A DNA stretch of 64,000 nucleotides from assembly GCA_956465555.1 (NCBI GenBank), contig OY101119.1, positions 1,465,594-1,529,593 on the forward strand. Direction: 5' to 3'. Shown here piece after piece: positions 11,760 to 22,767 of the stretch (position 1 is its first letter; each line of letters begins with the position of its first letter). Origin of the DNA: Nitzschia sp. pyKryTriq1. Lineage: Eukaryota; Bacillariophyta; Bacillariophyceae; Bacillariales; Bacillariaceae. The position numbers and the translations under genes were made by a program. The notes under the pieces are model-generated. The model was not told where the DNA came from. It made no database searches and saw only the letters and a program-made list of their open reading frames with translations.

Positions 11760-12934
11760 ATCTTCCGCGGAAAATCGCCCTTTAAACGTAGTTTTCAACT
11801 AAAAAAATCCAGGTCTGCGCCAAGTCCAAGAATTTGAACAAAGGAGGACCTGCAGCTCACAAAATCTTTTTGTAACAATGTACGAGGATGTGGTGGTACT
11901 AGCAGACTACAGACAAAATACAGGAAGAACAAACAACAAACAAGATCCAGAAGAATGTCATCATTGATCATCTAAAAGATAAGGTGGCGACGCGACACGC
12001 GACGACACGACGACCCCCCCCCCCCACAACCTCCAACTCCTGGTCGGTCCGCCTACAGGTACACGCGTACTGTACTTGGTACCGGTCCGCCGAGCAGAGC
12101 ACGACACCGCGCGGACAAACACCGCCACGTGTAAGGATTTCATCCGGATTGAAGGACGAGCGGAACGACCGTTGAATGACTGACACCTTCTCATGAGGAA
12201 TGAGGAGGGCGAGTGTCGGGTCGACGGGTGTCGGTCAGCGTGATCGTCTACCAGGACGTACTTGTACTGTACCGGTACGTACCAGGTACCGGAACGCGAA
12301 TATGAGTACGGTAGTCATCATAAGTAGTTTCTATGAAATAGGGACGACTCCTCTACTACCAGCAGCCTTAGTGCAATTAAAATATAGTATTCATAATACC
12401 TGTACTATCCAAACGGAAAGATAGCTATGAGTAGTTGTTCGCGATTGATATATGCACGAAGAATGAAGTGACAAACGTTCAAGAGCGTTTGATCTAAGAT
12501 CGGGGTCCATCCCCATCAAAAAGCAAATCGAATGTAGCATGATGAATGATGACCTCGTTTCGATCGACTGCTGTGGTAGCACTTCTATATAACCGGTACG
12601 ATAGCGGTAGAGAAGTGCACGAGCAGTAGTAGGCAGTAGAGTCTGGATAGCAGCAGCAAGAGACCCCACCGCTTCTGTACTTCTAGCCGGCAAGCAATTT
12701 CGAAAGATTCTTCTCTCTAACAAACCTACGCCATAAGAAACTTGTGTTCGCTCCTCGAAGGAACGGTCTTCAAGCGAACTGTTAATCAAAGAAAGATATA
12801 GTCATGCAAAATGTGAAATCCTGTAGACATGTTTACTTCTTGCTTCAGCGGGAGATATTCCATGTTTTGCTAGCGCGTACTACTATTGCTTACATTCCAA
12901 AAAGGATCAGGGGAGTTCAAGAATCAGATGGTGC
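11760..12934. other. Intergenic region with C-run and GTAC words
   Basis: No gene supported. There is a run of ten C at about 12015-12024 and GTAC/GGTACC clusters at about 12056-12090 and 12245-12300. The open frame at 12391-12789 on the minus strand has non-coding-like composition and no recognisable content. Confidence 0.4.
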
Positions 12935-13664
12935 TTATTTCTTCAAGCTTCCGAGAGCAACTCCAGCACCAGCCGAAGCGATAGTCAAAGGGACAAGCAA
13001 GAGGCCGGCGAGGGCGCCAGCAGGAAGTCCAACAAATGGAACTTCGACACCATTGGCAATCAAAAGATACTCGATTCCGGCGAATCCAGCAGCACCAGCG
13101 AAAAAAGCAGCAGGTCCAACCTCAAGAGCACCAGCGAGGACGGGGAGAAGGAATGGAGCACCTTCCACCAAAAGAGGAGCGACCAAGTTGACCAACAGCT
13201 GCTGGTTGTTTGCGGCAAGGCTCAGCAAGCCCAATTCTTCAGCGAGGGGAAGAAGCTCCTCCAACTTGGCCAAGTCGAGTCCATTCTTCTCCAGTTTGGA
13301 AAGAAGTCCGGCGTCAATGGTCGTCTGAAGAAGGTCGAGCTCTCGCACACGTCGAATGACGTTGTACTTAAGGAAAAGGTGAGGTTCGGATCATGTCGAC
13401 TGAGGCACCTGACCACACCCATCTCGAATATTATCCCCTTACCTTGCGGTTTAGCATATTGTCTTCGTTGATCTTATTGACATATTGCTTGTATTCAGCC
13501 TCGCCCTTCAAAAGATCGGGTTGGTTTTCGTACGTATCCTCTGCGAAATTGAGCCCAAATGATTCGTGAAGTTGCATAGATTGTCGTCCAGCTACTCCAG
13601 CAGGTGCAAAGGCGCTAGCAGCACCAGCAGTGACAGCAACGAGCAACAATTTGAGGGGAGCCAT
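12935..13664 (-). CDS. Plastid membrane protein, DUF1118/RIQ-like
   Basis: Two exons (13443-13664 and 12935-13366) join in phase 0 to 217 residues. The N-terminus MAPLKLLLVAVTAG followed by ASAFAP is a textbook diatom plastid presequence. The mature part carries a helical repeat-like region (DAGLLSKLEKNGLDLAKLEE, then LAEELGLLSLAANN) and two or three hydrophobic helices rich in Gly/Ala. The order of a 'LLSKLEKLGL... AEELGLLS' segment before two membrane helices resembles plant DUF1118 proteins (RIQ1/RIQ2), which affect grana organisation and energy dissipation. That link is from memory and moderate. Location in the thylakoid or another plastid membrane is more secure than function. Confidence 0.7.
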
Positions 13665-14380
13665 GGTGAACTACTTTGAATCGGACAATAGAAGAAACTG
13701 TGCAAATGAGCTATGTTAGGAGGGCCTCAACCACCCTCAACCACTTTGCCTTCGGAAGCCTGCTGCCTGCTAGCTGGCGGTGGCAAATCCCTCATTCTCG
13801 GTTCAACAAAGTAGTTTGGGCGACGTAACATTTTTTTGGTTTTGCAATCGACCACGTACGTGAATGGAATGCAGAATTCGGAATTCATTTTTTTATGAAA
13901 TTAAAGCTTTTTCATTATGCTCTGCACGAACGAGTGGGCAGTCTACCAGTCTACTGGTACTGGTACCATGGTACCATGGTACCATGGTACCATCTGGTCT
14001 ACCATGGTACCATGGTAACAGGTACTGTACAAGTACCGTACCGTACAGCGTACCGTACCGTACCGGTACAGTACCTGGTACGGACGGTACGAGCACTGAC
14101 GGTGTGTAGCTTGCGAGCTCTTCCCTACCGGTACGAGTACAAACCAGGAGCTCGTACGTGAGTACTAGTACGTCACAAGCGCGCGAGATTGAAAAAAGCC
14201 CGCGCGCTCGCCGGAAACTGGGGAAGCTCGCGAATTGGAATGAAGCCCACAAAAAACAGGATCCAAAGCCTGCTACTAACTGTACGTACTGTAGTACCTG
14301 CATCGCAACATCGGAAGCCCGCGAAAACAGCGAGGTAGTATTCTTCATCGAACCCAAACATCGTTATCTTACATTTCACG
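13665..14380. repeat. GGTACCAT tandem array and GTAC cluster in a divergent promoter
   Basis: Between two divergent genes. At 13962-13993 the 8-bp unit GGTACCAT is repeated four times, a second short block follows at about 14001-14016, and then a dense run of GTACCGTACCG and GTACGG words continues to about 14100. The whole block can fold on itself many ways because each unit is self-complementary. Confidence 0.75.
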
Positions 14381-16160
14381 ATGGTGACTTGGATGATTCG
14401 GCCCCCGCAATTGCTGGCATTATTAGCAATCATCTCACGTCAGCGTGCGCTCGGATTTTCAGCGAGCTCTGTAAGAACTACGGTTCCAATTACGACAACA
14501 AAAGTTACTGCAGCCGAAACAATGGATGATGCCAAGAAAAATCTTATTATGGTCGTCGGATCTGCCAACCAAGATCTGACTTCCAATTCCGCAATCTTGC
14601 CAACCATTGGCGAAACTGTGATGGGCAACGACTTTGCTACTGCCTGTGGAGGAAAGGGTGCCAATCAAGCAGTAGCTGCCGCCTCTCTAGGCCTGGCACC
14701 TGTGGCCATGGTTTGTCGAGTTGGAGACGACATTTTTGGTCAAAATCTTCTCTCCAATTTCCGTAAGTTCTCCCACGCGTCAGATTGCACTATCGAGAAG
14801 GAAACGCTGACACTATATTGCTATTTCGTTAGGTCGTCTGGGCGTAGAGTTCGATGAAGAGGAGACTGTTCTGAAGAAAACTCCCTCAGGCGTGGCCGCC
14901 ATTGTTGTGGACTCAAATTCAGGCGACAACATGATTATTGTGTCCCCAGGAGCCAACTACAAGCTCACGAAGGAAGATGTCCAAGCTGCTATTCAAAGGG
15001 CTTCCCCGTCTCAAGTTGTTGTGCAGCTAGAAATTCTCCCGGAAGTCGCTCTGGCTGCCCTCAAAAGTGGAAAAGAAGCAGGGAGTATGACTTTTCTGAA
15101 CACGGCGCCGGCGCCTGAGAATTGGTCCCTGGAAGACATGGATTTTTATCGGTATGTTGATGTTTTGATCCTGAACGAATCTGAGCTAAGAAAGGTTTGC
15201 GAAGGAATGGAAGGCGACGAAGAATCTTTGTCAAGGCAACTTTTGGACAAAGGCGTCGGAAGGGCTGTTATTGTAACACTTGGATCTAGAGGAGCTATGG
15301 TGACCGAGAAACTTGCTGAAGGGGTGAAAACCACCTATGCTGATGCGCCAGAAGATCTTCCTGCACGTAAGGAACCGGTCAGAAATACTGTCGGTGCAGG
15401 AGACTCTTTCTGCGGTGCTTTATCGACCTACCTTTCAACTGGGATGGGTCTCTCAGAAGCGGCCGGATATGCTTGTGGAGTGGCGAGTATGACTGTTCGA
15501 AAAGATGGCGCTCAAACGTCATACCCTACCTACGACGAACTTCCAGACTGTCTGAGAATCGAAGGCGTCAAGCGCCAAAAACTTATGAAACCAACTCTTA
15601 CATTTGTGACGGGAAACAAGAAGAAGTTGGAGGAAGTAAAGCAGATCTTGGCTGCAGGAGACGAGATTCCATTCGAACTAACAAATAGGAAAATTGATCT
15701 TCCCGAGCTTCAGGGAGATCCTTTTGAGATCGCCAAGGAAAAGTGCCGCTTGGCTGCCAAGGCCACCGATGGAGCAGTAATGACCGAGGACACTTCGCTT
15801 TGCTTCAATGCACTGAATGGTATGCCTGGACCGTACATCAAGTGGTTCCTTGAAAAGTGTGGACACGATGGCTTGAATAAGATGCTCGATGGATTTGACG
15901 ACCGATCGGCGTACGCACAGACAATCGTGGCTTTTACGGAAGGTCCTGGGAAAGAAGTTCATGTCTTTGAAGGCACAACCGAGGGCAAGATTGTCACCGC
16001 TCGTGGATCTCTCGATTTTGGATGGGACCCAATTTTTGAGCCCAACGAAGGCGAGGGAAAGACTTACGCTGAGATGACGAAAGAGTCCAAGAACGCCATC
16101 AGCCACCGTGGACGCTCTTTTGCTAAAGCTCGCGATTTCCTGTTGAAGACATCCAACTAA
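14381..16160 (+). CDS. Ribokinase-ITPase fusion, probably plastid-targeted
   Basis: Two exons (14381-14762 and 14833-16160) join in phase 1 to 569 residues. A signal-like N-terminus ends in ALGFSASS, similar to a plastid import site. Residues ~50-370 are a PfkB-family ribokinase: [28 protein letters not shown] and the catalytic-aspartate motif [13 protein letters not shown]. Residues ~379-569 are an inosine triphosphate pyrophosphatase (Ham1/ITPA): [46 protein letters not shown] and SHRGRSF. Ribokinase makes ribose 5-phosphate from ribose. ITPase hydrolyses ITP/XTP/dITP to monophosphates and clears deaminated purines. Both catalytic centres look intact. The two domains are in one exon, so the fusion does not depend on a splice prediction. 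Confidence 0.9.
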
Positions 16161-16963
16161 GTTCTTTTAGTTTAGAAGATCCAAAGCATATCATTCTGAA
16201 TAATGAATCTGTAATCGCTTTCGTCGGTCCCGGTCTTGTTGCTTGGCAGCAAGAAATTTGCAGCAAAGGCACACGCCTCCTCTTTTGGCGCCAAATCGGT
16301 CGCAAAACGTAGAAGAGGGACTCTGGTACTCTAGTACTCTAGTCTCTACGTCTACGAGTGCTTTACGATAATAGTTGTACAGTAGCAGCAATCGAGCCCC
16401 GCCCAGTTGACAGTCCCGTGTACGTACAATATACATCTGTAGTGTACTGCAGAGTAGTGGCGTACTGTACGATGTACCACGTACTAGGCATGTTCCCCCC
16501 CACCAGATGATGTCTGTACCGGTACACCACGACTGCTCCGGGTATGTGCAGTACCTGGTCTACAGTACGAGTCTACCGGTACCCTCTCTACTAGGTACTT
16601 GTACCGCGGTACTGTACTGTAGGTAGATATGATTATTTGGTGAGATGTATGTGTGTATTCGTTGTGATATCAGACACAAAGACCCAAATAAGATAATGCG
16701 TCTGTACGCCAGCCGATGAAAACCAACTTCGATTGATTGGTGATGGGTCTTCTCTCTTCTCTCTCGACATCACGCACCCATTATCATGATGATCAATACC
16801 GGTATCATACCAGTACAAGTAACACAATCGTAATTCATCGGTATCCTACATCATATTTGTGCTCAATAACATCTTTCACCCATCGGAGCAACTACTCACA
16901 CAGTATATCTTGAGGATTCGATCTTGGGTCAAGCAATCTGATTGTCTGAGCATTGATATAAGA
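16161..16963. other. Intergenic region with GTAC and CTAG words
   Basis: No gene. GTAC-rich stretches occur at about 16420-16620, including GTACCGGTAC and GGTACTTGTACC words, with TCTAGTACTCTAGTCTC near 16330. The open frame running into the next gene starts only at a GTG (16859). Confidence 0.4.
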
Positions 16964-18103
16964 ATGGTGGAGCAACGGGATTTTTCTGTGCGGGCGCGCA
17001 GAGCCGTATTAGCGTCTTGCTGGATCGTTTCAAATGTTGTTGTAGAGGCGTTTTCTGTATCACGTATTGGTCTGTCGAGCTTTGTCCAAACGCGGCCGAT
17101 GCGACGAACATTTATGACGACTCAGTCTAATGGGAAACGATCAGTTCTGTTGATGATCTACGCTCCACCGGGCTCTGGTTATGCACGCCCCGAAGATGAA
17201 ACGTCAGAATTGCCAGATTCATATGATCCCATGATGGAGTACCCAGGAACTATGCGGCCAGGTCGCACTCCCGAGAACATGCCCTTTCACGATCTTCCAA
17301 TCGCGGACACGGACCCCGACCCTGTCCCCTGGCCGCACTTTCAGCAAATCGAGTGGCATCATCGTTGGGACCCGCCTCACCCACATCCTATTCCGATGGA
17401 AGAGTTCATCGAACAGCAAGGACGCTGGGCTACTCCAGAAATGGAGGCTGCTATGCGTGCCGGGAATCGTCGAGACGCGCGTCGACGACGTGAGATGGAA
17501 GAAGAGAAAAAGAGAGAGAATCTCATCATGGACGACGAAGAGGACGATCAAGACGAGCCGCAGGATCTTGGAGATGGCATGTTTGGTCAGCTTGGTTCAG
17601 CCGCGGATCAAGCCGTAACTGCAGCAGCAACGTCGCCCAACGTACGAGTGGACGATTTGACAGGGGAGGATGACGATGATGATTCTAGTTTGGGCGACTT
17701 TTTGCTCGATCTCGGACTCGATTCATTCGACGACGACGAAGATGACGGCGGCGAAGGCGAGGATGATGATACTAGGCCAGCCATGAAGAAGATTCCCGCA
17801 CCCTTGCCCAAAACACAACAAACTGGGCTTGAGGATGTGGTGATTGGAGACGACGACGAAGACGAAGGAGCCGAAGACACAACACCAAGTCCCGACATTA
17901 CTGCATCGATTGACGTCGACGAAGACGATGATTTGGAGCTTGGTATCGATGACGAAGATGATCTGACCGATGATGGTGTTTCCACTGTGCCACTGGAAGA
18001 CTTCAGTGACAACGATGGTCTTGACACTGAAAATTTCTTTGATGATGGTGGTTTTGACTTTGACGACGGAGATTTCGATGGAGGCGATGGCGACATGTGG
18101 TAG
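16964..18103 (+). CDS. Acidic low-complexity protein with signal/plastid-like presequence
   Basis: Single exon, 379 residues from the ATG at 16964. Residues ~13-35 form a hydrophobic segment (LASCWIVSNVVVEAFSV) ending in an EAFSV motif, consistent with a plastid-type bipartite presequence. A Pro/His-rich central part (DPDPVPWPHFQQIEWHHRW) follows, then a basic stretch (RRDARRRREMEEEKKR). The C-terminal half is extremely rich in Asp/Glu with repeated short blocks (DDEDDGGEG, DVDEDDDLELG, DDGDFDGGDGDMW). The likely disordered acidic tail could bind basic proteins or cations. I do not recognise a family. Confidence 0.75.
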   Translation: MVEQRDFSVRARRAVLASCWIVSNVVVEAFSVSRIGLSSFVQTRPMRRTFMTTQSNGKRSVLLMIYAPPGSGYARPEDETSELPDSYDPMMEYPGTMRPGRTPENMPFHDLPIADTDPDPVPWPHFQQIEWHHRWDPPHPHPIPMEEFIEQQGRWATPEMEAAMRAGNRRDARRRREMEEEKKRENLIMDDEEDDQDEPQDLGDGMFGQLGSAADQAVTAAATSPNVRVDDLTGEDDDDDSSLGDFLLDLGLDSFDDDEDDGGEGEDDDTRPAMKKIPAPLPKTQQTGLEDVVIGDDDEDEGAEDTTPSPDITASIDVDEDDDLELGIDDEDDLTDDGVSTVPLEDFSDNDGLDTENFFDDGGFDFDDGDFDGGDGDMW

Positions 18104-18191
18104 GAACTTGATGATTCTTTTCCACCTTCGGTTGCAGTGTTCTTCAAAGCTGCAAGTTGATCTATTTACTCTAGATTACTTGTTGTTGGTT

Positions 18192-19245
18192 TTAAAGTTC
18201 TGTTAGATCCTCGTGACTCATTGCATCGATCTCTTGAAGGTCGCTATCCGACAAAAATGGAGGATTGTGGAGCAGACGAGCAAGCTCCGCGATATGATTC
18301 ATTTTGCTTGACCTAGGTATGACACTCATTCCTTTTTGTAAGGCCCAGCTGAGAACAACTTCGGCAGCACTTCTGGAATGCCTCGAAGCAAGCTCCAAGA
18401 TCGTTGGTGAGGTCAGGACTGGATTCGGTGTTCTCCTGTGTTGACTTCAGAGTGAAAACAACACGAAGCAATTTCTAGCAGTGAGACAAACATCCCATTC
18501 GGAAAAATGCAGACGGCACATGCCAATATACTCACGTTCCCAGGGTTGAATAAGAGACGAACTCAATTCCATGTTGTTTGCAAAGAGCCCGTAATTCGTC
18601 GGCTGGTCGAAGGGGATCTGCGTAAGCCTGAAGAACATCTGGCATTCGCGGAGGTGGGTCAGTTTCGCCTCGTTCGATCCGTTCCTGGACAAATGTGATT
18701 ATATCTAGCAACTCATCAGGTTGAATATTGGAAAGCCCAATTCGTTTCGCGGAAAAATCCAGTCCTACCACAGCCTCCATTCCCTTCCAAGCATCTCTCA
18801 GCTTCAGAGTAGGCGGTGGGTCATCGCAACGTGGATGCCAGCCTTTCCAGCAGGCTGGAGCATGAATGTAATACACATCCAAAGGCTGTGGTACCAATAT
18901 TTCACCACCGTCTTGTGGATTGTAAATAGATATATCTTCGCAGAATCCTCCGAGGAGGACAAATCTGCTGTGGGCGGCGTGCTCTCGAATTTCAGAAACG
19001 CTCGTCAGACTCCATGGTGGGATTTTCGTGCTGATTTCAAGGTCTTTACAAGAAAGGTCACGGTCGACGAAATAGTCTCTCAAAGCTTTTCCAACGGCCG
19101 GCTGATCGTACCACCAGTCCGCTTCAGCCGCATCGAATTTACGGAATCCGGCATCGAGCGCCATTTGCACAGCTCGATAGCTGTTGCCACCGAGCCCGGC
19201 GGTTCCAAAGCCGACGCCAATGGCAGTTGAATTGAAGAGCTGCAT
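18192..19245 (-). CDS. Aldo/keto reductase
   Basis: Two exons (18536-19245 and 18192-18435) join across a 100-bp intron in phase 2 to 317 residues. The N-terminal strand (GVGFGTAGLGGNSYRAVQMA) and AGFRKFDAA with WWYDQPAVGKAL match AKR residues Asp and Tyr of the catalytic tetrad. LEISTKI supplies the Lys and LDVYYIHAP the His. The C-terminal exon carries TPNPVLTSPTILELASRHS, then SAAEVVLSWALQKGMSVIPRSS, the family's NADPH-binding end. These are cytosolic NAD(P)H-dependent carbonyl reductases; the substrate is unknown. It converges on the acidic-protein gene with 88 bp between stops. Confidence 0.87.
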
Positions 19246-19777
19246 GTGGGTATAACGGTGTTGATGGGGCTCTCTACTGTTTGTCGTTGATTCCAGACTT
19301 CACCACTCACCACACAATATTTTATTTCAACAGCATTACTACTTTTGTCACCAAGTTACAGGCTACAGTACAGAGCACACTTACTGCGTGCTCGGTACTT
19401 TACTTCGTAATAATTAGGTATTGGATATTGGCTCCCTTATTTCTCTTTTCTGGCGCTCTTTGACCCGTCCGACCGGACCTCGCTGACAACTAGAGTCGGT
19501 TGCATGTTCCATTCCTCTCCTCTCTACGAACAGTGCACTTTTTCGCTGCTTTGCGATATAGACTATAATACTAGTCCAGTCCAGATAGACTATTAGAGGG
19601 TGGCTCATCTTCACTTTCCGTGGCTGACCAATCTCGGCCAATGTATATACCTGCAGATTCCCACAAACTCAAATCATGCATCTGACGCAAACCATGATTG
19701 TGCTGCTGAGAGTGGTGTGGGTCATGACGACTCTTCGATTCTTCTACAGCTAGACTATTCTTTTACATGAGTAGTGT
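19246..19777. other. Intergenic region carrying one copy of a dispersed 29-bp repeat
   Basis: No gene. A 29-bp sequence at 19531-19559 is the reverse complement of one at 39154-39182, with about two mismatches; its core reads GCAGCGAAAAAGTGCACTG in that orientation. Confidence 0.55.
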
Positions 19778-21621
19778 CTATCTTAGTGATCTTGTTCCAC
19801 TTTTCTTCATCCAAGCACCGAAAATCTCGAGGCCACGGTCATTGACTCGTCGGTGCCCATCAAAAAACTCGTCTGATAATTGAGCACATCCCCAAACATG
19901 TATTTTTGAAAGCTGGTTCCCAACCTTGGAAACAAGGTAACCCAGGCCCTTGTCCGTGATCAACGGACAGTAGCTGACGTTCAACTCTGTGAGTGTATTG
20001 GAAGACGTTTCCACCAGCATTTCGAGCATGGCATCTGAAACCAAGGCAGAACCTTGCACATCCAACTGGGCAAGACCTCGAGTCGTAGATACGTAAGATG
20101 ATGACGAATTATCATAGTTGACCGATGCGCTAGCAGTGACCAAGCCCAACATGCCATCAGTCACAGCCCGATAATCGCAAGAGCTGAGCTCCAAAATCTT
20201 GAGCTTCGGTGGTGGCGGAAGCCCGTCGAGGGGATGAAGAAATAAAGTCTCCAATCCCGCCGATGTCAATTCTTTTACGGCGTTCATCGACAAGGATCGC
20301 AAGCGAGTATTATACTGCCGAATCCCAGACAGGCACACATCACTCAAGTCATGATTGTAACTGACGTCCAGAGTTTCGAGAGAGTCACCAACGGCGCGCA
20401 AGATGTTTGTCAGCAAATCGTCCGTCAGACCTGCAGTGGCTTTCAGGGTAAGATTCTTGATACTGCGAAGGGCGTCGCCAGCCTTTGAAAGTTGTCTGAG
20501 TGCATCGGGCGAGAGCGCAATTTCTTGCAATGATAGCTCCAGAATGCTCGAGGAATTTGCGAATGCTCCAACGAACTTTTCACCGAGGAGGGGGCATGTA
20601 TCAAAGGCAAGTGACTGGAGGGTAGGATTTGCGTCCAGCAATCTTGCGCAATCTTCATCTTTAAATAGATATGCTCCAGTAATCGACAGACAACATAGAT
20701 TTGCTTTTGACTGAATGAGACAATCAACACTTTTGGTACCAAATGCTCTTCCCGCATGGGTCAGCAGTAGGTAACGTAGTCCCGTCAGAGTCGCCATTGT
20801 GTTTGCTAGGACATCCTGGGGAATCCCACTGCAATCTACGATTTCTAGGGTTTCCAAAAAAGGTTCTACCAGCGCCTGAAATGCCTTAGCATCAAGCTTG
20901 TTGCGAGCCACGAGTTCTTACCGAACAATTGAAAAGCAAACGTTCAACGTGAGAAATGAGTCGGAAGATTGGAGGAAGACGATTGCTTATTTTGCTCACC
21001 TTTTGAAATAGCTACGCGAATATCATTCCCTACGTCCCCCAAGCTCTCGACATATTCAAAGTTAGACGCGACAAAGTCCACACATAGTTGAAACAGGCTA
21101 GGAACACGGCGCTGACCACGCTGCACGTCAGCACGTTTTTGGCGTTTGGCATAAGTCGAAGCGGGGGCAGAGGCCGGAAGATTACCTTTCCAAGACAAGG
21201 AGGGGTGTGCTTTTCGCTTTTGCTCCAAATTGTGCTCTTCCATAAGGGCATCCAACGGGTGGTGTTCCTGAAGCCCCAGGGCTTCTTCCTCTCGTAGACG
21301 TTTCGCTTCTTCGCGCCTGGCAATCATTTGTCGCGCCACGCTCCACGGTCCGGGCCACGTTTCCACTTCATCGTCACCGCGAGGGATGGTACTCCTATGT
21401 ACCCCAAACGGAGTCGACGAGACTGCACTCTTCTTGCGATCTGCGTGCTTCAGTTGAGTTGTGCTGCGTTGCTCCGGACGAGCCAACCGAGAGGCTTCTC
21501 GCTCGGCCACCGCCCGTTGACGATCTCGAACATGGGAGGCAACCCTGCGTTCTACTAGAGGCACTCTTGCTGTTCGCGCCACCTCTCCGTTGGCACGAGA
21601 ACTATTGCTCGTTTTCGTCAT
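19778..21621 (-). CDS. Leucine-rich repeat protein, Rad7-like
   Basis: Two exons (21000-21621 and 19778-20916) join in phase 1 across an 83-bp intron to 586 residues. The N-terminal ~150 residues are basic and disordered (many Arg/Lys/Glu). A segment (SLFQLCVDFVASNFEYVESLGDVG) leads into a cysteine-containing LRR array of the AMN1/F-box type (LEIVDCSGIPQDVLAN, LDVSYNHDLSDVCLSGI, LNVSYCPLITDKGLGYL, IHVWGCAQLSDEFF). The order of SLF..C..F, NKLDA and DCSGI resembles yeast Rad7, the LRR subunit of the Rad7-Rad16 global genome nucleotide excision repair complex and of an E3 ligase. Rad7 identity is an inference; LRR is certain. It would act in the nucleus. Confidence 0.75.
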
Positions 21622-22767
21622 TTGGAAGGTATATAATCAAGCCGACGAAGTTGCGAAATGCCGACAGCAACTCGAAAGAGAAATACCGGAATGGGTATTA
21701 CTAACTGGTCGATGGAAGATGGAAGATGAAAGATCGTGCCAGCTCTCCGCCATATCTGTTGAAGAGGGACTTCGATCGGAAGAGTCTAACACCGAGCGAA
21801 GGACAGACACTGGTGATTCGATCAAGGACGATTCACTCCCAAGGGAACGCGCATGATTGACATCGATCGTGGAACTCGAAAGGTCTTACAATGTCTATTG
21901 CGATCGTTGACAACCTTGAGTGTCATGATATCTAACACTTTACGAATGTCTCTTGAGCCATGACTAAGCACACGATATGTATTGGAGACATTCAAGACAG
22001 TTGTCAAGACGAATGTCAGACGTATTCTACTGGAGGAACTGTCCCAGCTAGAACAGGCAAATATCTAGCGTTGAATCTAGAACGTTGGATGTCAAGACGG
22101 AGCTATAGGCAATGATCGCGCTCAGAATGATCTAGAACGTTGGATGTCAAGACGGAGCTATAGATTGATCGTGAAGTTAATCTTGGAATCAAGATTGTGA
22201 TCTTGAAAGAGAAAACGGATAGAGTAGAGTAATCAATCTGTATAGCTCACAATTCAAAAGGAGATATACAGACGTGTAATATCTTGAGTTGTGCCACGGG
22301 AATTTGATCACTCTCGTGTAGAACAATTGTTGACTACGTGGATTCAATTCTACAGTAAAGTTTGTCAGTCGTACGTACAAGTATTTCGATTACTTTAACA
22401 CATATCATCGTGCATCGTCTGCTTGGGTGCGCGGGCCAAAGGTGATGAGGTGGTGGCAGTTCATAATACCGCTACCGTGATCGGTGACGTCATTGGTCGA
22501 AGGAATCAATCACGAAGAAGCAAGATCGCATCGAGCGCGCGAAATTTTGGCATGGAGGACAGACGTTTTCAGTACAGAAGTCTACGAGGGTCACTGGAAC
22601 GATCGCCGTTCGCCGTCTCGCGAGTCGTCGTCTCGATCTCTCTTCATCCTCTCTCTCCCCTCGGCATCATCAAGTTCTGAGAGATGTGATGATGCCAACA
22701 ACCACAATCAGGAAGAGAAGAAGTCTACTGAGGGTGTTGCATATTTGATTTGGATTGAATAGTCAAA
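21622..22767. repeat. Intergenic region with a 34-bp direct repeat
   Basis: No gene supported. A 34-bp sequence at 22075-22108 (core AACGTTGGATGTCAAGACGG) recurs without visible change at 22130-22163, with 21 bp between copies. It lies in the divergent gap upstream of the cyclophilin gene. Confidence 0.6.

Noticed and set aside
12391-12789. Minus-strand ORF of 132 codons
   Set aside because: Composition is not coding-like, it overlaps GTAC-rich sequence and has no recognisable content.
17608-18147. Minus-strand polyserine ORF opposite the acidic protein
   Set aside because: Pure shadow of Asp/Glu codons on the plus strand.
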